Shown in pieces: positions 35,160 through 46,579 of a stretch of 64,000 nt of DNA (positions are counted from its first letter, which is position 1; the number at the start of each line of letters is the position of its first letter). The translations under genes were made by a program, and so were the position numbers. The DNA is taken from positions 75,206,001 through 75,270,000 of the forward strand of contig OZ231126.1 of the NCBI GenBank assembly GCA_965153355.1, in the 5' to 3' direction. Source of the DNA: Flaccisagitta enflata (lineage: Eukaryota; Chaetognatha; Sagittoidea; Aphragmophora). The notes beneath the pieces were generated by a model. The model had not been told where the DNA came from. It was given only the letters and a program-made list of their open reading frames with translations, and ran no database searches.

Positions 35160-35683
35160 TAACAAGCCCAAAAGGGCAACAGTCGCGTGCGTATGGAAAT
35201 GATGAACAAAAGAGTAAAAACAAAAGTACCTAAAGTACCCAAAAATACCTAAAGTACCCTAAAGTACCCAAAAATACTTAAGTACTTCAAAGTACCCTAA
35301 AGTACCCCAAAGTACCATAGAGTATCTAAAGAACACCTAAAGTACACCCCCCACCTGGACTGTCACACACACAGTCAGAAACCAGGGGAAAGTAAATAGA
35401 TAGAATAGACAGGAGGAAAGTAAATAGATGTTAAAAAATGTTTAGAAATGTGAAAAAGAATGTTAAAAAATGAATAAACAATGATACATAATAATAAACA
35501 TTAAAAAAGACAAATAAACAAGAGTAAACAACAATAAACAACAATAAACAACAATAAAAAAGAATAAAAAACAACTTATTTTACCTTCAAAGACCCAAAA
35601 AAGGCTATAATTTAAAAAAGTCTTTAATGTACCGACCTACCGACCGACAGAGCAAGTTGTCGAGTCACGTGCACGCAACTAGA
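35160..35683. repeat. hairpin-ended element with AAAGTACC / AATAAACAAC body
   Basis: Left end AACAAGCCCAAAAGGGCAAC then AGTCGCGTGCG. The body has two unrelated tandem words, AAAGTACCTA (35228-35345) and AATAAACAAC (35460-35570). Right end CCGACCGACAGAGCAAGTTG and GTCACGTGCACGCAACT. The same two ends border an AACATTTTTT body at 59052-59431. Confidence 0.75.
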
Positions 35684-35812
35684 AATGAATAAAAACCCTG
35701 TATGATTAGCAATACTAATTTTGGCTTAAGTTTGTTAATATTTCAACACCCTTTAACACATACCCTCGGCGCGTTTCTAGCAAAAGATAATCGCGTTCTT
35801 AACGGGCCACTA

Positions 35813-36071
35813 AGGGCGTGTTTCTAGTGAAGGAGAAAAACATGTTTGTTCCCGTGAAACGCGTTCTCAGTGTGAACACATATTCATGAATTTCCACTGT
35901 TCCAAGAGGGAGTGAGCGAAGTGAGTGAGCAAGCCCATTAATGGAGCGAGCGTAGCGAAGCAGAGCGCTGCAGAGCAAGTGAGCGGAGTGACTGGTGCGA
36001 ACGAACAAACGTAGCGAGCGACCAAGTGGCCTGTTAACAACGCGATTGTTTATGACTAGAAACGCCCCCTA
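35813..36071. mobile_element. MITE family M, best copy
   Basis: A 259-bp element begins AGGGCGTGTTTCTAGTGA and ends TGACTAGAAACGCCCCCT. The interior is rich in GAGCGAAGTGAGTGAGC repeats. It is inserted into an older copy whose start is visible at 35767-35812 (GGCGCGTTTCTAGC). Confidence 0.85.
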
Positions 36072-36192
36072 AGTCGCTTCCTACATTCGTTCACTTGCAA
36101 TGCTTATTCTACTCACTCTCTTCGCAGCATCTTGCTTCATTAAGCTTGCTTTGCTCGCCCGCTCGCTCCATTCATGGGCTCACTCCTTTTTT

Positions 36193-36925
36193 GGGCAGCG
36201 GTCCCGAAAAGGACGAAGTCATGTAGAACACAGGGGGAATCTGTCTGTCCATACGTCCGTCCGTCCGTCCGTCCGTATGTATGTCCATCCCCCCTGCCCC
36301 ATCCTCAGGGCTTCATCTCCTTTAGGGCCAAAATCCTAACAAAATAGCCCAGATCCAAGCAAAATAGCCTAAATCCGTGCAAAATATGCTAAATCTGGCT
36401 AGAAAACCTGAATTTTGGTCTGAGTTCTATCATTTTGGCCCCTTAGACCTGAATTCTGGCTTCTGATACCTTGATTCTGGCTTCTAAGACCAACCCTAGC
36501 CTAAGAAACCCAGACCTTGACCTCTGGGACCTTGATTCTGGCCTCTGCGACCAAGGTTCTGGCCTTAAACACCTCAATTCTGGCCTCAGAGACCCAAATC
36601 TTGGCCTCAGAGACTCAAATCCAAGCCTCTGAGACCAAGAAATTGATCAAATTCTGGCCTTGAAGACCCAGATCCACTTAAGAAGGCCATGGGTACTGTT
36701 GTCCACATACTGCCTTTTGTCATGTCTCCATGTTATTCAATGAGAGTTTGAACAACAGGGCATCTTGGACCGAAGGAAGTCAGACAGAAGGACGGATGGA
36801 CAGATTCCCCCTGTGTTCTACAGGACTTTGACTTTGAGGCTGCTGCCCTACTCCCAATCAACATAAATCACATACTGCTCAAGCAGAGCACAGGAACTGC
36901 TGATCACTTACTGCCTCTGGGCTGC
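36193..36925. mobile_element. TIR element, TGTAGAACACAGGGGGAATC ends, copy 1
   Basis: Left end GGGCAGCGGTCCCGAAAAGG, ATGTAGAACACAGGGGGAAT, then a GTCC array. Right end GGACGGATGGACAGATTCCC, CCTGTGTTCTACAGGAC and GCTGCTGCCC. The body (36320-36680) is degenerate GGCCTCAGAGACCCAAATCC repeats. Second copy at 42040-42810. Confidence 0.75.
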
Positions 36926-36929
36926 TATC

Positions 36930-37236
36930 ATGAATATGTGTTCAAACTATTCATGCTGAAAACGCGTTCAGTGTTCAACGTTGTAGTCAGTAAAAACGCC
37001 CTGGAGAGATAGAGATAGAGACATGAGAAATAAAGAGAAATGAGACAAAGATGGAGACATACAAATCAAAAGGAACAATCGAGATTCTTGTGGTCAGTAG
37101 AAACACACCCTGGAGAGATAGAGAAAGAGACATAAAAAATAAAGGGAAATGAGACAAAGATAGAGACATAAGAATTAAAGGGAACAATTGAGATTCTTGT
37201 AGTCAGTAGAAACACGCCCTGGAGAGATAGAGATAT
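36930..37236. repeat. tandem 105-bp units outside the palindrome
   Basis: Repeats of GTAGTCAGTAGAAACACGCC followed by GGAGAGATAGAGATAGAGAC. Their beginnings resemble an end of MITE family M. The units continue into the left palindrome arm to 37435. Confidence 0.75.
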
Positions 37237-37537
37237 AGAGAACATGAAAAATAAAGGAAATGAGACAAAGATAGAGACATAAAATTAAAGGGAACAATTG
37301 GGATCTTGTAGTTGGTAGAATCTGGCAGAAGATAGAGATAGGGAAACAATGAAAATAAAGGGAAATGAGACAAAGATAGAGACATACAAATTAAAGGGAA
37401 CAATTGAGATTCTTGTAGTCAGTAGAAACACGCCCTCTGCCGTTCATCCAGGAATGTCTTTCTGGTTTTAACTTTGACCTTGACACAAACCAGCGGGAAT
37501 TGACTGATAAACCCGGTAACAAACCCTGAAACAAGTC

Positions 37538-38205
<668 letters not shown>

Positions 38206-38503
38206 CTCTCTTCACGTTAGGGTTAGAGACAAAATGATATAAAAGGAATTCTTCATTTACATAATCAAATATCACACCCACGAAATTTTAGTTTCAAGAA
38301 GCTCGAGTTGACTTCGATTCCTCACTTTCTTTCAATTTAAAAGTTCTTTTTTGATCGCTCAACAATCAATCTACCAATCCATCAATTTTAATCAATCAAT
38401 CAATCACTTCTTCTCGCGAATCTTTTCTATGCAATCAGAGCAATAATGAAAGAGAGCAAGTCTCCAATTATTTCTTTCTCTTCACTCGATTTGGCGACGG
38501 ACG

Positions 38504-38523
38504 ATGGACGACATCGCCAGCAG
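38504..38523 (+). CDS. possible first exon of the oxygenase gene
   Basis: ATGGACGACATCGCCAGCAG is followed by GTGCGT, a fair donor. It would encode MDDIAS and end in phase 2. The next recognised exon (41087) needs phase 0, so a further exon or another start is required. Listed only because the first conserved exon lacks a start. Confidence 0.2.
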
Positions 38524-38975
38524 GTGCGTATCTAAAGCATAAGTATGGAGACAAAAAGTTATTGGTTCTTGGTTGCATAAAAATTGTATAAAGAAACCTT
38601 GACAATATGCATCTGTGTTAGATTTTTGACATTCTTCAGCTAATCGGGAAAAAAGCCGAAGTCAATCTTCGACTTTTTGACATATTCCAGAGAAACATGG
38701 TTTTCACTGATTTATGAAAAAGTGAAGGAACTTGATTGGTCCCTCAAACAAAATCTAATTGGTAAGTAAATTTGATATTTCGCTTTTATTTGGTGCCAAG
38801 TAGAATGCTCTATGACAAATATTTGTCACTATATGATTTTTTAAAGATTTGTTTAGGAAAAATTCAAATTGAATTTTTTGATTTTAAAGGAGTATATTTC
38901 ATGCAAATACAAGTTAACATGTTCATGTTCATGCAAATACAAAGTAACATGTTCATGAGCATAGCTACTTACAGG

Positions 38976-39553
38976 GTGTTCAATCTCAACGTGGGAAAAG
39001 TAAAAAGCTTTCATTTCTAAACGCACATGGTCGATCTCAAACTATTTTCCTCTTGTAGTATCATATTTGACGTTTTTTGTGTACAAATTTCATTGGTCTA
39101 ACTTAAAGAGTTTGTCCACAACATCAATTTGAAGTAAAACAAGTGTTTACAGTTGAGGCTCAAAACTTATGTTTTTATCCACACTATTTTTCTATATTCT
39201 GCCTTTAATTATCAAATGGGTTAATAACCAGTGCCAGGTTGGTCTCAGATGTAAACATTTTCAAATTATACTTCATTTGAGACCAATCTGGCATTTGTAG
39301 CTCAAACCATTTAGAAATAAGAGCAATTTTAAGAAAAACTATGATGATTAAAATAACCATTTTTTAGCTCAAACTTCATATACTTGTTTTATCTAAAATT
39401 GATGCTGTGGATAAACTATTAAGTCTAGACCAATGAAAATTCTATACAAAAAACGTCAAACATAATACTACAAGGTAAAAATGATTTGAAATCACTGACT
39501 AGTTGCGTTTAGGAATGTAAGCTTTTACGTTTCCCACTTTGAGATTGAACACG
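38976..39553. mobile_element. fold-back element, TIR GTGTTCAATCTCAACGTGGG
   Basis: GTGTTCAATCTCAACGTGGG and CCCACTTTGAGATTGAACAC bound 578 bp. Pairing continues inward (GCTTTCATTTCTAAACGCAC with GTTGCGTTTAGGAATGTAAG). Mirrored at 56389-56967. No coding frame. Confidence 0.8.
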
Positions 39554-40214
39554 GGTATTTGTGAGGGTGCTCTTAAGTATTCTAGCTCACTTTTTTAGAA
39601 AAAGTCGAAGTCAGTCTTTGACTTTTTGACATATATGAGAGAAACATGGTTTTCATTTTCTCATGCAAAAGTTGGGGATTTGATAGGGATGATTGAGGCC
39701 TCTAATGAAATTGAAAGGGTAAGTGAATTTGGTAATTCTTTTTCATTTGGCGCCAAGCAAAATGCTCTATGACAAATATTTTTTGCGCCATAATTTCTTA
39801 AAGATTTATTTAAAAAAAATTCAAACTAATTTTTTTTCAATTTCATAGGTGTTGGAGCGCCTACCAAAGATGTGTTGTCATTTTGAGGTTTTCTGTTGAT
39901 TTAGTCATTTTGAGGTTTTCTGTTGATTTAGCTTAAAAAGAGTGTAAGAGCATAGGAACTTGTGTATTTTGACTGTTTCTTATGGAAAAATGGTGCTGTT
40001 GTGAGTCTATGTAGCAAATATTTCAATAGTAGTCCAATAACTAGTGGGGAGTTGAAGCTAAAATCAACTGAGTATCTAAAACGCCTAGAAGTAGGGTGGT
40101 TCACTCTTAGGGTGTTTTTGAGCATTCTAGCTCATTTAGCTCAGTTTTTTTTCTGACTTCAATTGCAATAAGTGAATAAGTATTTTGATACATATTTAAG
40201 CAGATCCAACTCAA

Positions 40215-40216
<2 letters not shown>

Positions 40217-40297
<81 letters not shown>

Positions 40298-40312
40298 CTC
40301 TCTCTCTCTCAA
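40217..40312. repeat. (CT)n microsatellite plus (CAT)n
   Basis: Followed by CATCATCATTATCATC to 40390. The mirror is shorter (55655-55755). Confidence 0.95.
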
Positions 40313-40978
40313 CATCATCATCATTATCATCATCATCATCATCAGCTTCAGCTTCATTCACATCATCATAACTGTCATCATCATTATCAAACTTAGGGCT
40401 CATCAGCTTGATCTCTTGACTTGTTCCTTCTTTCCTTTGTCTTTACTCTGTATAGAATATAGGGGGCGCTATTTATTCCTTCGCCATTTATACGGTATCG
40501 CCATGGATTCCTTTGCCATTTGGGCGATCGCCATGGATTCCTTCGCCAAAGAGTCGTCGCTATAAATTCCGGTACCCCAAGCAAGCAGATACAAAAAAGA
40601 CATGTCAGTGAGCATAGCTGCTTATTCCACAAGGGTGCTTTAAAGTATTTCAGCTCACTGAGCTCATTATTTTTTTTCTGATTTATAATGGGAGGAATAA
40701 ATAAAAGTTTTGATGTGAGCATGCAAATACAAAAAACATGTCAATGAGCATAGATGGTTGTCTGGTTGAGTGATTTTGAGCATTTTAGCGCATCTAGCTC
40801 ATTTTGCTCAGTCATATTTTTCGCTGATTTTCGCGCAATCAATACATACAATTGCTCTTGATTTGATCCAATAAATAAAAAGATTTGCATTGACTGAAAA
40901 CAAAAGCTTGCTGAAAAGTGATCAATGCTTATGGCTTGTTTCCTCACGGCGAAAGCCGCCATAACTGGTATACTATAC

Positions 40979-41045
40979 AGGACTTTGACTCGCTAGCTTC
41001 ACAAGTGGTGGGACAGCTGTCAACACGTGGGTATATCTACACTTT
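40979..41045 (+). pseudogene. partial tandem copy of oxygenase exon 1-conserved
   Basis: ACTATACAG|GACTTTGACTCGC reads DFDSLASQVVGQLSTRGYIY, then leaves homology and soon loses the frame. It is about 85% identical to the start of the true exon at 41087 and has its own acceptor. Confidence 0.75.
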
Positions 41046-41086
41046 ATACACTACAGGACTCATTCATTTCTATCTACATACTGTAG

Positions 41087-41271
41087 GACTTCGACACGTT
41101 AGCTTCACGCGTCGTAGAGCAGCTGTCGACACGCGGATATTTCTACGCCGTGGATCATGGCCTTCCTCCCGAACTCATTCCTGCCGCTTTTGACGTCGCT
41201 AAAGAAAACTTCTTTTACAAATCCATGGAAGAAAAAAAGGCCTTTCGATTTGGGAGACCGCTACAATTCTT
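41087..41271 (+). CDS. oxygenase exon A (N-terminal domain)
   Basis: CTGTAG|GACTTCGAC; reads DFDTLASRVVEQLSTRGYFY, DHGLPPELIPAAFDVAKENF and RFGRPLQFL; donor TTAG|GTATAT. Followed within 20 bases by a (TGAA)n array. Confidence 0.82.
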
Positions 41272-44200
41272 AGGTATATTGTTTCTCTAAATGAGTTGAA
41301 TGAATGAATGAATGAATGAATGAATGAATGAAGGAATGAATGAATGAATGAATGAATGAATGAATAAATGGATGAATGAATGGATGAATGAATGACTTAC
41401 TGCAGTTGCGTTCATCTGAGAAGTCCTTGAGGTGACTGAATGAATGAATGACTGATGAATGAATGAATGGTTAATGAATGAGAATAGATGAATGAATGAG
41501 AATGAATGAATGAATGAATGAATGAATGAAGAATGAATAGATGGAATGAAAGAATGGATGATTAAATGAATGAATGAATGAATGAACAAATGAATGAGTG
41601 AAATTAATAAATGAATGAATGGATAAATGAAGGAATTATTTGACTTCATTTTTCTCATTGAATAAATGAATGAATGAATAATTTGATGAATTATTAAATG
41701 AATGAATGACTGAATCAATCAATAAATAAATAAGCAAATGAACAAATAACAGAAGGTATACGAATCATATGAATAATGGATGGTTCGGGTGTGTCAATAT
41801 GCAAAAAATTTGTCCATGAGAATATAACGCTAGAACATAATGGAGTTATTCATTTTAATGCCTGCACCATTTTTCTTTTTTCAAATTTTTGTCATCTTCC
41901 GTTTCTTTTAAAAATACGGTTTTGCCCCTAATTTGCATAACGTTGTAATCATGTTAACGACTTTTTATCCTTCGCCTTGTCACAGTGGGCTCTCCAATTA
42001 CTTTTAAATGCTGTGATCCTCTTTAAAGCTTCACCGAAAAGTGTCTGGGTTAGAACACAGGGGGAATCTGTCCGTCCGTCCGTCCGTACGTCCGTCCGTC
42101 CGTCCCCCCCAGCTCCATCCTCAGGGCTTCGTCTCCTTTGGGGCCCAAATCTAAACTGTAAGGCCAAAATCCAAGGAAAATAGCCCAAATCCAAGGAAAA
42201 TGGTCCTAATCTGGCTAGAAAACCTGAATTCTGGTCTGAATTCTATCATTCTAGCCCCTTGGACCTAGATTTCGGCTTCTTGTACCTAGATTCTGGCTTC
42301 TAAAACCCACATCCTAGCATTAGAGACTCAGATTCTGGCCTCTTGGACCCAGATTCTGGCCTCGGAGACCTAAATCCTGGCCTCAGAAACCAAAATCCTG
42401 GCCTCAGAGACTCAAATCCTGGTCTCAGAGACTCAAATCCTGGCCTCTGAGTACAAGAAATTGGTCTTTGAGACTAAATGTTGGCCCTAGAGATCCCAGA
42501 TCTGGGCCTGCTCCCTTCTCAACATTACCTACAAACTACTCATGAAGGGCACGGGTACCGTTCTCCATATACTGCAATTTGTCATCTCTCCATGTTATTC
42601 AATGAGAGTTTGAATAACAGCATCCTGGACAGAAGGAAGTCAGACTGAAGAACGGATGGACGGAAGGATGGACAGATTCCTCCTGTGTTCTACAGGACTT
42701 CGTCCCCTTCAGGGCCCTTTCACCCTGCTCCCCCATCAACATAAATCACATACTGCTCAAGCAGAGCACAGGGTACCACTGACCACTTACTGCCTTTGGG
42801 CTGCTATTAAATGCTGTGATCCTCTTTAAAGCTTCACCCAAAAGTGCCTGAGTTGATCATATCAAATTTGATTAAACAGTAAGATGGTATTTTTTAGTTA
42901 ATCAATTTGTTTCTTGGCGAACGAGAGTGCAGACATCGCATTAGATTTCGATCGCCAAAAAAAAACAGTTGCCGATGGAATTTTGGAAAAAGGAAAACGG
43001 TGATCGTTCTCAAATCAACAGCCCCATCTTGTGTCAGCGTTATGGACTCAAACTCAGTCATCAGTCGTATTTGACACACCTGAATGGATAGTGGAAACAT
43101 GAAAGGAAACACAATGTCGAAAACATCATCAATAACTCGTCGTCCACTCATTCATTCATTCATTTGTTGTCACAAATCTATAGGTTATAAACCGTTTCAA
43201 TCGATTGGCCTCGGAGGGGAGAAGATTGGTGGCGATGCCCGAGAGTCGCTCAATCTCTCTGGATATGACAAAAAGGAAAATGTCTGGACCGGAGATGGAT
43301 ACGGTAAAGACAGACAGAGAAAAACAGACAGGCAGACAAACAGACAGATAGACAGACAGACTATCACTAAATCTCCCTGGATATGACGAAAATGACAATA
43401 TCTGGACCGGAGAAGGATACGGTAAAGGCGGGAAAGACAGACAGAAGAACACAGAAACCGACAGAGGTAAAGTGACAGACAGTAACTAGAGTGACACAAT
43501 GGCATACTGTGTGACAGACAGATAGACAAAAAGACAGTAATTAGGACACACTTTCGTGCTGACAATTACAAAACTATTTGATCAACTAAACTATCAGTTT
43601 ACTCAACGACAGCAGCAACATGGTCTCGGATCTAACCCATTTTTAGGCTCTTACAATGTCATTGTTTTGTTCTCAATTTTAATGTTTCTAAAATGAAACT
43701 CATTCATTTATTTTTTCAGTATATTTATTCATTTATTTATCTATTTGTCTATTTATTCATTTTTGTTTAACTATTCATTCATTTATTCATTCATTCATTT
43801 TTTCTATCCATTTTTTTACTTTATTTATCTATTCATTTATTTATTTTTATTTTATTTATTTTTATTCATTTGTTTGTTTACTTGTTTATTTATCTAGTCA
43901 TCCATCCATTCATTCATTCATTCATTCATTCATTCATTCATTCAATGATTCATTCATTCATTCATTCATCCATTCATTCATTCATTCATTTATTCAAACA
44001 GATTTCGAGAATCTCCGATTGCCAATGGAAGCGGTTTTGGATCAAGTTCAACGATTTGGTTTTTTGATCCTTCAACTGATCGCTCAAGGATTGCATTTGA
44101 AGGAGGAAAAAAGCAAAGAATTTCTTGGAGCGTTTCAGTTCCTCAACAAAGTGAAGGGTGACAACGAGGATGATGACAATAAGGATGACAACGAGAACAA

Positions 44201-46112
44201 CGACCAAGATGATGTCAACAGGGATGATCAAAATCAGGATGAATCATCAAAGCCTGAAAAAAGCGAGCGTAACTCTCTCACGACGATGGGATATTATTAC
44301 TACCCATCAGTATCATCATCAACAGCATCATCAGATTCATTGTCATCACCATCATCATCTGCGTCATCATCTGTGACAACGACGGATCGTATCGTTGGCG
44401 CTGGAGAACACGCTGATGTTGGCGCGATCACGCTGGTCGTGGCCACCGGACCGGGCCTTCAGTTCCAGGTGGAGGAAGAGGAAGAGGAAGAGAAGAAGGA
44501 AGAGAAGGAGAAAGAGAGGGAAGAGGAAGTGGATGAGGAGGAGAAGAAGAAAGAGAAAGAGAGGGTAGAGGAAGTGGATGAGGAGAAGGAGAAGAAGAAG
44601 GAAGTGGAGGAGAAAGAGAGGGTAGAGGAAGAGGATCAGGAGAAGGAGAAGGAGAAGGATGTGAAGGAGAAAGAGAGGGTAGAGGAAGAGGATGAGGAGA
44701 AGAAGGAGAAGAAGGAAGTGAAAGAGTTCTTCGATGCCCCTTTTATTCCGGATGCGATTGTGGTCAATGCTGGACGAACAATGGAGTTGCTTACTGACGG
44801 CAAACTCATAGGTTAGTAATTGGTTGGCAATAGGTTAGTTATAGGTAATAGGAGTTGCTTACTGTGGACAAAATAATAGGTGAGTACTCAGAAATTTAAG
44901 TGGAGGCTTTCAATTGTCGCAAAAGCATCATCAGATAATAGGTCTAACATAAAAAAGTAACAATTTTCCTAAGGAGATCAAAAGGAATTTGGTACTTTTT
45001 ATGTTAGACCTAAGGAGATCTAAAGGAATTTGGTAATTTTTATGTAAGACCTAAGGAGATCTAAAGGAATTTGGTACTTTTTATGTAAGACCTAAGGAGA
45101 TCTAAAGGAATTTGGTACTATTTCTGTAAGACCTGTTAACCATCGAAAATAATAATCTGCATTTTCATGGTTCTGTATTTCAGCCCCAATCCATCGTGTG
45201 ATGTCCTTCCCGGCTGAAGAAAGAATGTCAATGGTCTTCTTTATAAATCCATACATTCATTCGTTCATTCATTCATTCATTAATTCATTCATTCATTCAT
45301 TCATTCATTCATTCATTCATTCATTCATTCTTTTGTCTTTCAGCCCCAATCCATCGTGTGATGTCTTTCCCTGCCGAGGAGAGAATGTCGATGGTCTTCT
45401 TTATAAATCCATTTGACGACTTTGTACTGAAATCTGTCCTGTCAGACAACAATAATCAAGGTTTGTAACATCTGTAATAGACGTTGATCATAATTTTCTG
45501 TGAATGGTATCTTAAGGCTTGATTACCACAAGATAACAAATTAGTGTGTTTTGATTCTTATTTACCTAATATCACTTTTGAAATCTACTATTTTGAAGGT
45601 AACAAAGTCTCTTTGAAGGGCTCAGATGTTTTTTGCTATGTAATATTCAGGAAATAATGTCAAATGATGACAGTTGAGATGACAAAAATTTACACCCAAA
45701 AGAGAGACAAATGATGACACTTGATTTGACATAAATTGACAATTGACGTAACATCTAAGGAAACGACAAATGATGAAATTTGAGATGACAGACAAATGAC
45801 TAACAAGGTCTAAAATCAAAAGAGACAATGGCATTAGATTTGACCAAATCAGGCTCCCCGACAATAACTAAGAGACGATTACTGACAATGACTTTGCATG
45901 TTTTTTCATCTCTTTTATCAGGCTCCCAAACAGACAATGACAGACAATTACTGACAATGACTGACATAGACAAACAATGACTTGTCATTTTTCTTTTCAT
46001 TTCTCTTTTATCAGGCCCCCAGACGACGATGACTTCGCGGGATTTTGGAGTGGGCACAATCCTCAACGATTTTGTGGGAGAGTGGAAGAAAAACGATGTA
46101 GGAGAGAAATGA
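41087..46112 (+). CDS. 2-oxoglutarate/Fe(II) oxygenase, IPNS-like (left copy)
   Basis: A non-haem iron dioxygenase of the isopenicillin-N-synthase-like class, which oxidises small molecules using 2-oxoglutarate and O2. Exons 41087-41271, 43184-43303, 44002-44811, 45344-45460 and 46015-46112 join in phase 1 throughout. Order: N-terminal helix (DFDTLASRVVEQLSTRGYFY, AVDHGLP), YKPFQSIGLGG, central helices, iron ligands His and Asp in GAGEHADVGAITLVV, VVNAGRTMELLTDGKLIG, third ligand His in APIHRVMS, and 2-oxoglutarate-binding Arg-Met-Ser in ERMSMVFFINP. A Ser-rich loop precedes HxD, and an 80-residue Glu/Lys insert sits after GPGLQFQ. The extreme N-terminus and ATG are not identified. All key residues are present, so it looks functional; the substrate is unknown. 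Confidence 0.82.
41295..41720. repeat. (GAAT)n microsatellite
   Basis: Degenerate ATGAATGA array after the exon A donor, interrupted near 41400-41440 and 41640-41660. It produces a spurious Phe-Ile-His-Ser frame on the minus strand. Confidence 0.93.
42040..42810. mobile_element. TIR element, TGTAGAACACAGGGGGAATC ends, copy 2
   Basis: TTAGAACACAGGGGGAATCT and (GTCC)n at the left; GGACAGATTCCTCCTGTGTT and CTACAGGACTTCGTCCCC at the right; body of CCTGGCCTCAGAGACTCAAA repeats. Lies in the intron after exon A. Its mirror (53640-54300) is badly altered. Confidence 0.75.
43184..43303 (+). CDS. oxygenase exon B
   Basis: Acceptor AATCTATAG preceded by ATTCATTCATTC. Reads GYKPFQSIGLGGEKIGGDAR and ESLNLSGYDKKENVWTGDGY; donor ACG|GTAAAG, phase 1. 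Confidence 0.82.
43357..43425 (+). pseudogene. partial tandem copy of the end of exon B
   Basis: CACTAAATCTCCCTGGATAT reads SLNLPGYDENDNIWTGEGYG and keeps the GGATACG|GTAAAG donor, but has no acceptor or 5' half. Confidence 0.75.
43905..43998. repeat. (ATTC)n microsatellite at an acceptor
   Basis: Ends directly at ATTTATTCAAACAG, the acceptor of exon C. Confidence 0.95.
44002..44811 (+). CDS. oxygenase exon C (core, HxD, E/K-rich insert)
   Basis: Phase 1 join gives DFENLRLPMEAVLDQVQRFG; central helix AQGLHLKEEKSKEF; an Asp/Asn-rich loop; YYYYPSV and a Ser run; GAGEHADVGAITLVVATGPG; the Glu/Lys insert at 44471-44725; then FFDAPFIPDAIVVNAGRTME. Donor ATAG|GTTAGT. Confidence 0.85.
44971..45133. 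repeat. four 41-bp tandem units
   Basis: AAGGAGATCTAAAGGAATTT then GGTACTTTTTATGTAAGACC, four times. Mirrored at about 51330-51495. Confidence 0.9.
45184..45250 (+). pseudogene. partial tandem copy of oxygenase exon D
   Basis: CAG|CCCCAATCCATCGTG reads APIHRVMSFPAEERMSMVFF and INP, then runs into (ATTC)n. It carries the third iron ligand and Arg but has no donor. Confidence 0.8.
45344..45460 (+). CDS. oxygenase exon D (third His ligand, RxS)
   Basis: Acceptor TTTTGTCTTTCAG. Reads APIHRVMSFPAEERMSMVFF, INPFDDFVLKSVLSDNNNQG; donor CAAG|GTTTGT. It is the complete version of the copy at 45184. Confidence 0.83.
45901..45945 (+). pseudogene. partial copy of the exon E acceptor
   Basis: CATCTCTTTTATCAGGCTCC, then CAAACAGACAATGAC, resembles the real acceptor and exon start at 46000-46030. 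Related CAGGCTCCCCGACAATAAC occurs at 45848. Confidence 0.55.
46015..46112 (+). CDS. oxygenase exon E (C-terminus, stop)
   Basis: Acceptor TTCTCTTTTATCAG. Reads GPQTTMTSRDFGVGTILNDF, VGEWKKNDVGEK; stop TGA 46110-46112. Confidence 0.75.
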
Positions 46113-46287
46113 ATACGAATCATCTGAAATAATGAACCTCACCCTTTTAATTGTTTTTTTTTTTACTTTTTGTTATTTCCGGTCCTGGCTCTGGAACACT
46201 TAAAATACTTGCCTGAATGGGAAATCCAAAAGAACTCCAGTTGAACATTTTTTTCTCTTGTCAGCCTGCGGCGTGACATTATTTTCT

Positions 46288-46575
46288 CAGTCAGGAAGAA
46301 GAAAAAACGATTTTGAAAGAAAAAATCTAATGCTGGTAAAGCTAAAACAATATGAGGTTCACCTACGCAACGAGTGTTCTGAGGTTTCTCCTATGAAACT
46401 AATGAATGAATTACAGATACATGATTTGTCTCATATTAAAGCTAATATACAGCAATTTCAAGAAATACGATGAGATATACTTCTTTCAATAGAAGACCAC
46501 ATTAGGGGTGAAGAGAATTTGTTTCTGAATCGAAATTCTGATCAAGAATTGAATTTATTGTTCACACAATAATCT
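46288..46575 (+). pseudogene. unidentified coding-like fragment
   Basis: After CAG near 46290 the frame reads SGRRKNDFERKNLMLVKLKQ, then YEVHLRNECSEVSPMKLMNE, ending FQEIR-TGA. The same frame continues DILLSIEDHIRGEENLFLNR to TAA. Balanced amino-acid composition, unlike the surrounding frames. The right-arm counterpart (50164-50382, minus) keeps most of it with one extra Lys and several substitutions. No family recognised. It could be a transposon protein remnant or an exon of a lost gene. Confidence 0.35.
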
Positions 46576-46579
46576 TAGA

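Noticed and set aside
41287-41718. Minus-strand Phe-Ile-His-Ser protein
   Set aside because: Product of a GAAT array with Met/Ile codons; it lies in an intron of the oxygenase gene.
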